Positions 1-8,396 of a DNA stretch of 64,000 nucleotides are shown here, piece by piece. The stretch comes from Paenisporosarcina sp. FSL H8-0542 (GTDB lineage: Bacteria; Bacillota; Bacilli; Bacillales_A; Planococcaceae): positions 2,139,001 to 2,203,000 of the forward strand of contig NZ_CP152050.1 of NCBI RefSeq assembly GCF_038632915.1, written 5' to 3'. The first letter of the stretch is position 1; each line of letters opens with the position of its first letter. The notes beneath the pieces were generated by a model. That model worked only from the letters and a program-made list of their open reading frames with translations. It was not told the DNA's origin and did no database searches. The position numbers were made by a program, and so were the translations under genes.

Positions 1-577
1 TCAGCGGAACTCGGAATTTTGTATCTCTAAGTCTGTTAATAGTTAAGGAAAATAAATGATCTATTTTGAAGTATTGATCCAAGCTTAAACTATAAATCTG
101 TCTTTCTCTTAGTAACAAGCAAAATGCGCTTGTATAAAGGGTAAGGCTCATTACATTGATATTACCTGAGAGAAGAAAATTTATATGCATAAAGAGACAA
201 GTCAGAATCGATGGAAGTATCATAAATCCTGCGATGAGGAACAAACCAAGCATCATTTGAACGATGGGAATGGAATAATTTAAACCCATCACGTGCTTTA
301 AAGCTACCTCTTCAATAAGAAATTTATAAAAATCTGGTACATTAGGTTTATCTAATGCTGTCACCAGATAATCACTAAGAAATACTCCGGGTTGAGCAAA
401 CCACGAATGCCCTGTGGAACCTCCTTTTCCCAAAATCTTCGTAACTCCCGCTAAAAGCCAACCTAACCCAAATAGAATACGCATTAAAACGACTAAAGAT
501 TGAAACACTTTTTTTCCAAGTTTGTTTTGATCTGTAGTATGGAATATATCTTTAGAAACTACTTCATTTTGCATCAT
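1..577 (-). CDS. DoxX/DoxD-like membrane protein (C-terminus cut by window edge)
   Basis: An open frame of 192 codons runs off the left edge with no stop. The start is ATG at 577 (a second ATG follows at once), behind an AGGAGGAC ribosome binding site at 581-588. The protein begins MMQNEVVSKDIF. Early on it has a membrane segment containing RILFGLGWLLAGVTK, which resembles the first helix of DoxX/thiosulfate:quinone oxidoreductase-type proteins, then GHSWFAQPGVFLSDYL and further hydrophobic segments with ML-GLFLIAGFM. Family members are small quinone- or redox-linked membrane proteins, but no substrate can be inferred here. The assignment rests on the first-helix pattern and topology only. 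Confidence 0.55.
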   Translation of the reverse strand, partial: MMQNEVVSKDIFHTTDQNKLGKKVFQSLVVLMRILFGLGWLLAGVTKILGKGGSTGHSWFAQPGVFLSDYLVTALDKPNVPDFYKFLIEEVALKHVMGLNYSIPIVQMMLGLFLIAGFMILPSILTCLFMHINFLLSGNINVMSLTLYTSAFCLLLRERQIYSLSLDQYFKIDHLFSLTINRLRDTKFRVPL

Positions 578-1036
578 AAAGTCCTCCTGAATATTTTTAG
601 AACGAAGTAGAATCAGTACTGATAATCATAAGAAAAGTTCATCGACAATCCAAAACTATTTTTTGTAAAACAACCGATTAACAAACCTATACCTACCAAT
701 AGTTTCCCCAAGTTTCTAAAAAGTTAAATGTGTGATAACGAATAGCTAAATTTTTCAGAAATATCACCCGCGAGCCATGAAACACGTTTATTCGAGTTAC
801 ACATGTAACACAGCTTCGATACCATGTTTTCCTCCTATTTTTCAAAGTAAAAAGCACAAAAGATATCATAACACAATTGATAATGATTTTCATTGTCAAT
901 TACATCCATGCAGTATCATAGCTTCGCTTGTCGAGATCTACTTCCCAACCAGCCTCAAACATGCTTCTTCACGGATCATCGTCCCACGCACCCGTAGGTC
1001 CTATCCTTGGCTACTGATATCTTAAATCCAATAAAA
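578..1036. other. Non-coding stretch with no supported gene
   Basis: Apart from the Fur-box-like site at 879-897, no gene is supported here. Short open frames on both strands have no ribosome binding site and no recognisable protein pattern. The stretch at 900-1020 is more G+C-rich than its surroundings and may be a remnant, but I could not identify it. Confidence 0.4.
879..897. promoter_or_regulatory. Fur-box-like palindrome
   Basis: GATAATGATTTTCATTGTC matches the 19-bp Fur consensus (GATAATGAT, T, ATCATTATC) at 17 of 19 positions. It lies about 300 bp upstream of the minus-strand DoxX-like gene. No convincing ORF begins next to it on either strand, so its regulated gene may be the DoxX-like gene or may be lost. 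Confidence 0.6.
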
Positions 1037-1070
1037 ATAAGGTCAACCAGTAAAAACTGGTTGACCTTAT
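1037..1070 (-). terminator. Strong hairpin terminator
   Basis: A perfect 14-bp stem (ATAAGGTCAACCAG and its complement) encloses a 6-nt A-rich loop. On the minus strand the stem is followed by TTTTTATTGG. It is placed to end transcription from the hydrolase gene at 1207-2130. Confidence 0.6.
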
Positions 1071-1206
1071 AATACGAAAGCATTCGTTAGTTTAAGTGCA
1101 ATCTATCACAATCTTATATTCTGACCATTTGATGACAAAAATCCTGCCTAAATGACGCTCTAGTCTTTAACTCAAGCACTCTTAATTTGCAGTTGATAGA
1201 CCTCAC

Positions 1207-2130
1207 TTAGTTATTAATGATCTCAATTATTTTTTGTTGAGCATCTTTAGCTTCAGGGATTGGCATTACAACAAACGCATGGTTCATTTTTGGATAAACA
1301 AATGTAATGTTCTCAATTCCTTGCTCAGTTAGTTTTTCATCAAGTTTTATAGCATCTGGATATAAACCTTCGTGTGTTCCAATAAAGTGAGTGATTTTCC
1401 CAAGTCCTTTAAAGTTACCGTAGATTGGACTAATTAATGGGTCATCTATGTTCTTATCAGCTGCCCAAATCTTTGTAATCACTTCCATTCCTCCAATAGC
1501 CAACATTGGGTCCTTTTTTTCATATTCAGGTATAAGAGGGTTATCAAGTCCCATATCAACACATGCAGATAGCAAAATGATATCTTTTGGTTGAGGTATA
1601 TTATTCGTCTTTAAAAGATGTGCCAAACCAAGTGATATATTTCCGCCTGCCGAATCCCCCATGATGGTCAATTGTTTAGGACTTTCAACGGTTCCAAGGA
1701 TTTCTTTATATAGGTTTAAGAGTTTTGGGTAGGTGTGCTGATAATTAAAATTAGGTACTTTAGGATAAATAGGAGCAATAATTTTTGCATTTAATGATTG
1801 AGCCATTTTATCCATGAACCTCCAGTGAAAAATTAAAGGTTGATTAGTCCAGGCCCCTCCATGTATATAAAGAATTACTTTTTGTTCCATAGATTTTTGG
1901 TCATTTAATGTGAAAACCTTTATGTCCTCAATTACTTGCTCCTTAATATCACTGGAAAATTTAGCATTCCCTATAACATATGGCTTAATATTTTCAGTTC
2001 CCCTTTGTTTTACGAACTGCGAGGTGTTTTCAATAGTGGAAAAACCCTTTTTTGTATTTCGCAAAGTTAGATATTTTTCAAAAAGATAACTTTGTATAGA
2101 ACGTTTTTTGCTGTAAATTTGTAAACTCAT
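1207..2130 (-). CDS. Alpha/beta hydrolase (hormone-sensitive lipase type)
   Basis: This 307-residue protein is probably a carboxylesterase or lipase. It has the HGGAW oxyanion-hole motif near residue 95, the nucleophile elbow GDSAGGN near residue 160, an aspartate region and a late HAFVV histidine, as in the alpha/beta-hydrolase fold-3 family. An open frame extends to a GTG at 2148, but the codons there form the ribosome binding site AAAGGGG, so ATG at 2130 is preferred. There is no signal peptide, so it is likely cytoplasmic. The natural ester substrate cannot be told. Confidence 0.85.
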   Translation of the reverse strand: MSLQIYSKKRSIQSYLFEKYLTLRNTKKGFSTIENTSQFVKQRGTENIKPYVIGNAKFSSDIKEQVIEDIKVFTLNDQKSMEQKVILYIHGGAWTNQPLIFHWRFMDKMAQSLNAKIIAPIYPKVPNFNYQHTYPKLLNLYKEILGTVESPKQLTIMGDSAGGNISLGLAHLLKTNNIPQPKDIILLSACVDMGLDNPLIPEYEKKDPMLAIGGMEVITKIWAADKNIDDPLISPIYGNFKGLGKITHFIGTHEGLYPDAIKLDEKLTEQGIENITFVYPKMNHAFVVMPIPEAKDAQQKIIEIINN

Positions 2131-2444
2131 TTTTATATCCCCTTTCACAAACCCCTTTTTTATTTATCATTCTGTTCAGTTTATGAAATAACGTTAATAG
2201 TTATTTTTCTCTTCATCAGAAGTTTTCAAGAATTTGAAAGCATGTTTTGAATAGAACGTAGGATTCTAATCTTCTTTTCAAGTTGTTATTCACAACACCC
2301 TGTTAAACACCAATTCTATTTTTAATTTACATATATTAACTTATTCAATACCATTTCAAAATACTCCTTCTTGAAGTAAACCCGTTACTTGAACACGAGA
2401 AAAACTAACCCTCATTGCTAATGGATAATAAATTCCCCAGATAT
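2131..2444. other. Intergenic region with a solo H2 hairpin
   Basis: About 310 bp of A+T-rich DNA between the hydrolase and a small membrane protein. The only structure seen is the solo H2-type hairpin at 2369-2394. Confidence 0.4.
2369..2394. repeat. Solo H2-type hairpin of the dispersed module
   Basis: TCTTGAAGTAA, then ACCCG, then TTACTTGAA: a variant of the H2 palindrome (consensus arms TTCAACTAA and TTAGTTGAA around AGCACCCG). H1 and the central stem are absent. Confidence 0.55.
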
Positions 2445-2726
2445 TTAAATAACAATTAAGACAATTATCCAACTGAATACGGTAATACCTAATAAAAGAT
2501 TTCTGATTTTACTTCGTGTTTCTTTAGTACAACTATTTAAGTATCGACGAGTTCCTAATCCAATCGACCAAGCAACTATAAGGATTAAAGACAAAATAAT
2601 TATAAATTTTGCATTAGGGAATGTATCGTTTAATACAGCTACAACTAAACCATTCAAACCAAAATATAAAAGTAAAATAATTGCTAAACCATAACCACAT
2701 AAAAACCACGTACTATTTTTATTCAT
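2445..2726 (-). CDS. Small three-helix membrane protein
   Basis: 93 residues with ATG start behind the ribosome binding site ATAGGAGGGAAAAG. Three hydrophobic segments are visible, at about residues 8-28, 40-58 and 74-93, with a short basic stretch (TRRYLNSCTKETRSKIR) between the second and third. I do not recognise the family. It lies upstream of no obvious partner; the RDD protein gene is about 150 bp upstream on the same strand, separated by a terminator module. Confidence 0.6.
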   Translation of the reverse strand: MNKNSTWFLCGYGLAIILLLYFGLNGLVVAVLNDTFPNAKFIIILSLILIVAWSIGLGTRRYLNSCTKETRSKIRNLLLGITVFSWIIVLIVI

Positions 2727-2767
2727 CTTTTCCCTCCTATTAACTACAATAAAACTCCATTTCTTTG

Positions 2768-2833
2768 TTCAACTATACTGCCCCTTTAGTTGAATAAGAA
2801 AAAAGAGCTGACTAGGCAGCTCTCTGATCTTTA
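2768..2833 (-). repeat. Dispersed module: H1 hairpin plus terminator stem
   Basis: H1 at 2768-2794 (TTCAACTA, TACTGCCCC, TTTAGTTGAA) is followed by AAGAAAAAA and the stem AGAGCTG/CAGCTCT at 2804-2823. Read on the minus strand this is a stem with a T-run, placed after the RDD gene. H2 is lost. Confidence 0.7.
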
Positions 2834-2874
2834 CCACATGCACACGTTAAATAAAAGTAAATAGCTATTAGCAA

Positions 2875-3315
2875 TTAATACTTATACTCTGTCGTGCTAA
2901 AATTATAACTAACATAGGTTCCGCCAATAAAATCGTGAATTGACCTTTTGTCTTCTCTAAAAATAATCATAAAGATACTCACCACCGCTGATAATCCAAA
3001 ATTGACAAAACCCATTAGACCACGTCCAATTACTTCTCTTATAACCATATTTGAAAGTTTGACATTATCACCATCTAATCGTTTTACTTTAATTTTGCAC
3101 ATTCGCTTACCCAAAGAATAACCAATCCATAAGACTGGTAAGATAGTTAAATACAATGTATAAAACAATTGAAAAGATAAACCAGACGTCCAATTAACAT
3201 TGTAATCACCTTTTAGGATCATCAAAACAACACCTCCAAGAATGACAATAATGCTAAATTCCACTATAAAGGCAAATGCTCTCACTATTAGACCAGCAGG
3301 GTTTTTCGTCTCCAC
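2875..3315 (-). CDS. RDD family membrane protein
   Basis: 146 residues. The N-terminal GLIVRAFAFIVEFSIIVIL resembles the first helix of RDD proteins (Arg in the helix, then an acidic residue, here Glu instead of Asp). The later segment with LWIGYSLGKRMCKIKVKRLDG and the RSIHDFIGGTYV ending are typical of the family. Three membrane segments are likely. The RDD family function is poorly defined; some members are linked to ion exchange. It is the gene just downstream of the sigma/anti-sigma pair, on the same strand with a 57-bp gap, so it may belong to that operon. Confidence 0.8.
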   Translation of the reverse strand: METKNPAGLIVRAFAFIVEFSIIVILGGVVLMILKGDYNVNWTSGLSFQLFYTLYLTILPVLWIGYSLGKRMCKIKVKRLDGDNVKLSNMVIREVIGRGLMGFVNFGLSAVVSIFMIIFREDKRSIHDFIGGTYVSYNFSTTEYKY

Positions 3316-3372
3316 TCTATTTCCTCCAATCCAATGAAATGTGATTCAATATTTCAATCTCATCTCCTAGCA

Positions 3373-4656
3373 CTATCGTGGAACCTTGACTGTGATTTGA
3401 GCTTGTTGATTCAACGTCATATGTGGCAGTACAAATGTTTTCAAAATAATGTCACCATTACCTTTTGTATCATTAAAGTATAATTTATATTTATTCTTAC
3501 CAATCGCTTTAGGATAACCTCCATCTGCTATTAAATCATTCCCGTCTGTGTCTTCCACACTTAATTGATTCATTTCAAAATTCGATCCAAATGGGAATGA
3601 ACTTATTGATTCAAAGTAAAGTGCATACTTACCATTTTCTTCTTCGACTTTTGTCACCACAATGTCGCCCATTTCACCTTGTGAAATTGTTAAAGGTAAT
3701 TGATTTTCTTCTAAAGTAGCTGTAATCTCCTTCCTTTCTATAACTAACGGCATAAAGAATGGACTAATTGTAAGACCAGTTACTTCCTCACTAAGTGGTT
3801 CGAATACATATTCGTAAAGCATACTCTCATCATCTCCCGAACCAGACGCATTAATCATCGGTATAAGTGTTCCTTCTTGGTCTAATAAGTGTAGCTGAAG
3901 TACCTGATGTTCATTCATGATTTCTTCAACTGTCCCTTTATATAAAATGTGCAGACTTACAGCTGAATTTGTACTCTCAAATTTTTTCACTTCATAGGAA
4001 ATGCCATCTAATTCAGCCGTTTGACCTGTGGTTAAATTAATACTATTATTATTTGTTTTTATTACATGTGTTTCAAAATGCCAATCACCTTCTGTCTTAC
4101 CAATTTGATGTATGGCAACGGATAAGTCAAACTCATTCGGTAAAGGCTTTGTTGGATGAACTTGAATGAGTCCGGAATATTGCCCGTTTGGTAGATACTC
4201 CCCCGTCATATTTTCCGAAAAGTTAATTACTTCCCCGTTTACTTCAATATGAAGTGGATAAATTTCTTCTGCCTTATCTTGAACGAATGAAAATGCAAGG
4301 CGTGAACCATCATATAAAACATCCTGAATCGTTAATGAAACCCCATTACTCGTTAATGTTTCATTTAGTGACATTGCATTTTCATCATTGATTGCAACTT
4401 GCAAACCTTTATCACCAACTGATGTAAAAATTGAATCGAGTATTGGTACTTTTGCAAGGACACTTGCCATCGTTGGTGAAATAAATCCTGAGCCAATGAT
4501 TAAACCAAATGCGGCAGCACTTGAAAGCAGTAGCATCATTACTTTTTTAGGCGCAACTTTTTTTTGGCTAGCTCTTAGCCCTTCTTCAATCGCTGCATCT
4601 AACTTTTGAAAAGGTACTTGAATTGAATCAATTGATTTTTTAATATCCTTGTTCAT
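3373..4656 (-). CDS. DUF4179-type anti-sigma factor
   Basis: 427 residues: a short cytoplasmic N-terminus (about 1-38), one membrane helix near 39-60 (MMLLLSSAAAFGLIIGSGF), and a large extracytoplasmic region with LNETLTSNGVSLTIQDVLYDG, the signature of DUF4179 proteins, followed by beta-rich DUF5643-like repeats. Its start overlaps the end of the ECF sigma gene by 17 bp, so the two are translationally coupled. Family knowledge suggests it holds the partner sigma factor at the membrane. The envelope signal it senses is unknown. Confidence 0.85.
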   Translation of the reverse strand: MNKDIKKSIDSIQVPFQKLDAAIEEGLRASQKKVAPKKVMMLLLSSAAAFGLIIGSGFISPTMASVLAKVPILDSIFTSVGDKGLQVAINDENAMSLNETLTSNGVSLTIQDVLYDGSRLAFSFVQDKAEEIYPLHIEVNGEVINFSENMTGEYLPNGQYSGLIQVHPTKPLPNEFDLSVAIHQIGKTEGDWHFETHVIKTNNNSINLTTGQTAELDGISYEVKKFESTNSAVSLHILYKGTVEEIMNEHQVLQLHLLDQEGTLIPMINASGSGDDESMLYEYVFEPLSEEVTGLTISPFFMPLVIERKEITATLEENQLPLTISQGEMGDIVVTKVEEENGKYALYFESISSFPFGSNFEMNQLSVEDTDGNDLIADGGYPKAIGKNKYKLYFNDTKGNGDIILKTFVLPHMTLNQQAQITVKVPR

Positions 4657-5170
4657 TCACTTGTCCCCCTTGATAAAACTGTTTTAACTTTTGAATTGCT
4701 CTGTGTAAATTCGACTTCACTGTGCCTTCTGGACAGTTTAAGTAATCTGCTATTTGTTGAACTGGTAAATCCCTATAATATCGAAGAATAATGACCGTTT
4801 TATATTTTTCTTCTAGCTGTTCGATTGCTTGTAATAAATCCATTTTTTCTTCAATCCGCATATCGGGAGACTGTTTTTCCACCATTTCCTCTTTGAGTAG
4901 GATGATTTTCGATTTTTTTCGCAAAACATCGAGTGCTGTATTGATAAGAATCTTCGTAAGCCATGTATTGAAATACTTTTCTTCTTTTACAGTACTCATA
5001 TTTACAAAGGCTTTCGTGATTGTTTCTTGAACAATATCTAAAGCATCATTTTCGTTCTTTACATATAAATAAGCCATCTTGTAAAGCTTTTCTTTATCGA
5101 TTTCAATTAAATGAAGAAATGCTTTTTTGTCGCCTTGCTGAGCCTTTTTAAATAGACTTTGATTAAACAC
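4640..5170 (-). CDS. ECF RNA polymerase sigma factor
   Basis: 176 residues with the two ECF domains: region 2 around YVKNENDALDIVQET (residues 38-52) and region 4 around YRDLPVQQIADYLNCPEGTVKSN (130-152), a helix-turn-helix for -35 recognition. Region 1 is absent, as expected. The start is GTG at 5170 behind GGAGGG. Its gene overlaps the downstream anti-sigma gene. A TGAAAC element upstream on the minus strand (near 5223-5228), about 17 nt before CATC, could be a self-directed ECF promoter, but the -10 part is weak. Confidence 0.9.
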   Translation of the reverse strand: MFNQSLFKKAQQGDKKAFLHLIEIDKEKLYKMAYLYVKNENDALDIVQETITKAFVNMSTVKEEKYFNTWLTKILINTALDVLRKKSKIILLKEEMVEKQSPDMRIEEKMDLLQAIEQLEEKYKTVIILRYYRDLPVQQIADYLNCPEGTVKSNLHRAIQKLKQFYQGGQVNEQGY

Positions 5171-5315
5171 AAAGTACCCTCCATTTCCTTTACAATTGTT
5201 AGATGAATGAAACTCCCCTTTCGTTTCAAATTTTCAACGTTTTTTTGTAGCCATACAGAAAACGCTTCTACTGCTCGCAGAAACGTGGATAGAATTATGA
5301 TTAATTTAACGCCTA

Positions 5316-5396
5316 TTCAGCTAACCTGCCCCGTTAGTTCAATAAGAAAAAAAGCTTCACTCCTTAATGGAGTAAAGCACCCGTTGGTTCAACAAC
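5316..5396 (-). repeat. Dispersed module: complete H1-stem-H2
   Basis: H1 (TTCAGCTAAC, CTGCCCC, GTTAGTTCAA), then AAGAAAAAAAGC, a small stem ACTCC/GGAGT, then H2 (TAAAGCACCCGTTGGTTCAA). It lies just downstream of the minus-strand gene ending at 5417. The A-run reads as the T-run of a minus-strand terminator. Confidence 0.75.
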
Positions 5397-5416
5397 TTAT
5401 CGTTTGTAACTCTATT

Positions 5417-5614
5417 CTAAGCACCAGTTCTCGACGCTTTATTTTTTTTTATTCTCCAAAAAAGTGAAAAAATAAGGAGAAGAAATCCTACAACAACTCC
5501 TATAATTTGGTCTAATAAAAGTTCTTCAGTTCTAAAGTAACGAAGAATAAAAGTTCCACCAAATATTAAAAGAATCATACAAGCCAATTGAATAAGATAT
5601 GTGTTAATTTTCAT
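5417..5614 (-). CDS. Small two-helix membrane protein
   Basis: 65 residues with two hydrophobic segments (about 5-24 and 34-53) and a basic tail WRIKKNKASRTGA. Ribosome binding site AGGAGGTAGCTG precedes the ATG. I do not recognise it. It is bounded by H1/H2-type modules on both sides, like several other small genes here. Confidence 0.55.
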   Translation of the reverse strand: MKINTYLIQLACMILLIFGGTFILRYFRTEELLLDQIIGVVVGFLLLIFSLFWRIKKNKASRTGA

Positions 5615-5654
5615 CAGCTACCTCCTAACCCTCAATAAGTTAACATAAAACCAG

Positions 5655-5709
5655 AAACAGTAGCCTCAAAGGATGGCTGCTGTTTTTCAACATAAGCACC
5701 CGTTACTTC
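5655..5709. repeat. Degenerate dispersed module: central stem plus H2 remnant
   Basis: The stem AAACAGTAGCC/GGCTGCTGTTT (5655-5685) is followed by TTCAACATAAGCACCCGTTAC, a decayed H2. H1 is not recognisable. It lies downstream of the gene ending at 5748. Confidence 0.55.
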
Positions 5710-5747
5710 GTATATTACTTTGAACGAAAGAATCCGGATCAAATGGG

Positions 5748-5954
5748 TTAAACTTTTTGTTTTTTTCTTTTATCCAATAAATAGAAGGCTATCGCTGCTA
5801 TGAATAAACCCGTACTTAGCCATAAAGCTATTCCATTCCAATTTCCATTAAAAAGGGTGATATTGGTAAGCGTGATGAGATGCATTAAAACAATTAGAAT
5901 TAATAAACCAGTTGACGTTTTCAGATTACCACTCCATTCTGTGTACTTATTCAT
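5748..5954 (-). CDS. Small two-helix membrane protein
   Basis: 68 residues with two membrane segments (about 13-34 and 41-60) and a basic C-terminal DKRKKQKV. The ribosome binding site (AAGTAAG) is weak. I do not recognise it; it may be a cassette-like accessory gene between dispersed modules. Confidence 0.5.
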   Translation of the reverse strand: MNKYTEWSGNLKTSTGLLILIVLMHLITLTNITLFNGNWNGIALWLSTGLFIAAIAFYLLDKRKKQKV

Positions 5955-6145
5955 TTCTTACTTAGACTTTTAATTCCAACATCGAGATAAAAAAAGTAAA
6001 AACTCATTTTTTAAGCTACAAAGTAATGGTTTTTATTAGTTGATTTAAATTACTTCAGTTAAAAAGTTCAGCAAATTTATATACTCAAAACATAGCATAA
6101 GCATAACATTAAAAATCCCTTAGTTGGATATATTTAGAATATTTT

Positions 6146-6172
6146 TTGAACTAACCTGGTCCGTTAGTTCGG
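6146..6172. repeat. H1 hairpin fused to a recombinase remnant
   Basis: TTGAACTAAC, CTGGTCC, GTTAGTTCGG: an H1 copy with one loop change. It abuts directly, on its right, the broken tyrosine recombinase sequence that starts at 6171. Confidence 0.65.
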
Positions 6173-6534
6173 TTGTCGAATCGGAGAAATCATTTCGTTA
6201 GAAAGGAACCATATTAATTGGTCCAATCGATCTGCTTAAACGCTATATGGAGAGTCGCACAGAAAATGCCCCGGCCATCTTCGTCACAGTAAGACATCCC
6301 CATAAAATGAATGTCGCCCAAATGAGATACATCATCAAGAAGATTACATATCGTCCTGGAAAAGAGATCCATCCCCATCTACTTAGAAACAGCTATGCTA
6401 CTCATTTGTTGAATATTGGAACACCCATTGAAGTCGTTCAAAGTCTTCTGGGACACGAGAAGAGCGCCCCCCTCTGATTTACGCTCAACTAAGCGAAAGA
6501 CTAAGGAAAGAGTATTTTCAGAAGTACTTTTAAA
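6171..6534 (+). pseudogene. Tyrosine recombinase (XerC/D-like), C-terminal remnant
   Basis: Three frames are needed to read it. GCRIGEIISLERNHINW starts at 6171, in the region that carries the first catalytic Arg. A shifted frame gives GPIDLLKRYMESRTEN and then HPHLLRNSYATHLL (HxxR), and LLGHEK (6450-6464). A second shift near 6470 leads to LIYAQLSERLRKEYFQKYF and a stop at 6534. The N-terminal core-binding domain is missing. The gene is dead, and is enclosed between an H1 hairpin on the left and a stem plus H2 on the right. Confidence 0.8.
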
Positions 6535-6542
6535 TGTAAAAA

Positions 6543-6597
6543 GGGCAACGTCATAATTGACATTGCCCAAATTGACTAAAGCGCGCTTTAGTTGAAG
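6543..6597 (-). repeat. Module stem and H2 after the recombinase remnant
   Basis: Stem GGGCAACGTC/GACATTGCCC (6543-6568, one G-T pair), preceded on the plus strand by AAAAAGGG, then H2 variant TTGACTAAAGCGCGCTTTAG. Read on the minus strand the stem is followed by a T-run. Confidence 0.6.
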
Positions 6598-6725
6598 AAG
6601 GAATATTAGCATGCTCTAGTTACATAGGTTAATTTTAGCAATAGTAATAAAAAATTGAACGATTTAACTTCTTAAAACAGCTTTAATCGAATATTTAAAT
6701 ATCGAATTACATTGGGGAGTGAAAC

Positions 6726-8171
6726 ATGGGGGCTATTAATGGAAAAGATTATATTTACCGATTAAACCAGCTTAACAATGAGATTTGGTACGACGGTGAA
6801 AAAATTGAGGGGTTGCTCTCGGAACACCCTGCATTCAAAGGACTTATTCAGTCAAAAGCGGCTCTTTATGATTTGCAACATGACCCAAAAATAAAAGATG
6901 AGATGACTTTTATTTCCCCAGTCTCAGGTGAACGTATTGGACTTTCCTTTTTGCAACCAAAAACGAAAGAGGACTTAATAAGAAGAAGAAAGATGATTGA
7001 ACATTGGGCTAGGTATTCAGGTGGTGTCATGGGAAGAAGCCCAGATTATTTGAACACAGTTTTAATGAGCTTTGCCTCTTCGGTATCCTTTTTAAAAAAT
7101 AAAGACAAATGTTTTCCGAATAATCTGCAAGCGTTTTATGAATTGGCTAGAGAAAATGACCTGTCGTTTACACATACCTTTGTTTCACCACAAGTGAATC
7201 GTTCTGAAATCTACTTTGAAGATACCGATGAGCCACCAATCGCCGCAAAAGTTATTGATACAAATGAAGAAGGAATCATCATTAAAGGAGCCCGTCTTCT
7301 TGCTACGCAAGGTGGTTTAACTGATGAGTTATTAGTATTTAGCGTTGGTAAATTTCTATTTAATGAAGATGAAGCTTTTGCTTTTTCGATCCCTTCTAAC
7401 ACGAAAGGAATAAAGTTTATTTGTAGGGATTCATTCATCGGAGGACAATCTTCTTTTAATTATCCATTAAGCTCGCGATTCGAAGAAATGGATTCTATCG
7501 TTGTCTTTGACAATGTATTGGTACCTTGGAATAGGGTATTTTATTACAACAATGCGGAAGTAGCCGAAGAATTCCCAATTCAAAGCTCTTTCAATCCCTT
7601 TACTAAGCACCAAGTTTTGAATAGACAAATTGTAAAAATAGAGTTCGTCTTAGGTATTGCTGAGCTTCTTATCGAAACGATTAATATTAACGGGTATCAA
7701 CATATTCAAGAAAAGATGTCAGAAATCATCATTGGTCTAGAAACGATGAAAGCCTTGTTAGAAAAATCGGAGAATAACGCAAAATTAGATGAATGGGGAT
7801 ATATGCGTCCAGATATTTTCCCGCTTCAAGTTGCTGGTAACATTTTCCCGAAAATTTATCCTCGTTTCACTGAAATTATCCAGTTAATCGGAGCTAGTGG
7901 AATGATTACATTGCCAACTGAAAAAGCATTTCATTCTATTATTAGAAATGACTTAGATATTTATCTTCAAGGAGCAAATAAGACCGCAGAGGAACGTGTA
8001 AAAATATTTCGTTTAGCTTGGGATCTAACAATGAGTTCATTCGGAACTAGACAAACCCAATATGAGCGATACTTTTTTGGTGACCCAATTCGATTATCAA
8101 GCGATTTATATAAGAAATATCCAAAAAATGAATATGTAGAGGTAATTAATAATTTCTTAAATCTAAAATAA
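6726..8171 (+). CDS. hpaB: HpaB-family 4-hydroxyphenylacetate 3-monooxygenase (oxygenase component)
   Basis: 481 residues, the normal length of the family. It matches flavin-dependent phenol hydroxylases of the HpaB/YoaI group: GKDYIYRLN start, MIEHWARYSGGVMGRSPDYLN (about 98-118), KGARLLATQGGLTDE (about 187-201) and the C-terminal YERYFFGDPIRL. Such enzymes use FADH2 supplied by a separate reductase to ortho-hydroxylate phenolics such as 4-hydroxyphenylacetate. No reductase or degradation genes are nearby, so the substrate is uncertain. GGGGAG precedes the ATG. An ATATTTAAATAT palindrome 6691-6702 just upstream could be an operator. It is a lone plus-strand gene. Confidence 0.85.
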   Translation: MGAINGKDYIYRLNQLNNEIWYDGEKIEGLLSEHPAFKGLIQSKAALYDLQHDPKIKDEMTFISPVSGERIGLSFLQPKTKEDLIRRRKMIEHWARYSGGVMGRSPDYLNTVLMSFASSVSFLKNKDKCFPNNLQAFYELARENDLSFTHTFVSPQVNRSEIYFEDTDEPPIAAKVIDTNEEGIIIKGARLLATQGGLTDELLVFSVGKFLFNEDEAFAFSIPSNTKGIKFICRDSFIGGQSSFNYPLSSRFEEMDSIVVFDNVLVPWNRVFYYNNAEVAEEFPIQSSFNPFTKHQVLNRQIVKIEFVLGIAELLIETININGYQHIQEKMSEIIIGLETMKALLEKSENNAKLDEWGYMRPDIFPLQVAGNIFPKIYPRFTEIIQLIGASGMITLPTEKAFHSIIRNDLDIYLQGANKTAEERVKIFRLAWDLTMSSFGTRQTQYERYFFGDPIRLSSDLYKKYPKNEYVEVINNFLNLK

Positions 8172-8238
8172 GAAGAATAACAGAAGTTCAATTATTGTCT
8201 TAAATAAAGGTTTGAATATTCCTTTTAGGATCAAAATA

Positions 8239-8280
8239 GAACGCTCAATCTTTTTATACATTGAGCGTTCTTTTATTTTT
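8239..8280 (+). terminator. Rho-independent terminator after hpaB
   Basis: Perfect 11-bp stem GAACGCTCAAT/ATTGAGCGTTC with a T-rich tail TTTTATTTTT, 68 bp downstream of the hpaB stop. Confidence 0.85.
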
Positions 8281-8396
8281 ACTAGGATTCCATGCACTTT
8301 TAACAATATTTCATCAAAAAAGAACAAATTTAAGGAGACCCAGTAAAACACTTTATTAAAATTTAATTTTCATCGGAGTTTAATAAGAAAATATTT

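Noticed and set aside
693-1025. Short overlapping ORFs on both strands near the Fur box
   Set aside because: No ribosome binding sites, no protein-like composition, and the frames overlap a regulatory site.
2128-2148. Longer N-terminus of the hydrolase (GTG 2148)
   Set aside because: The codons after GTG form the ribosome binding site for ATG 2130.
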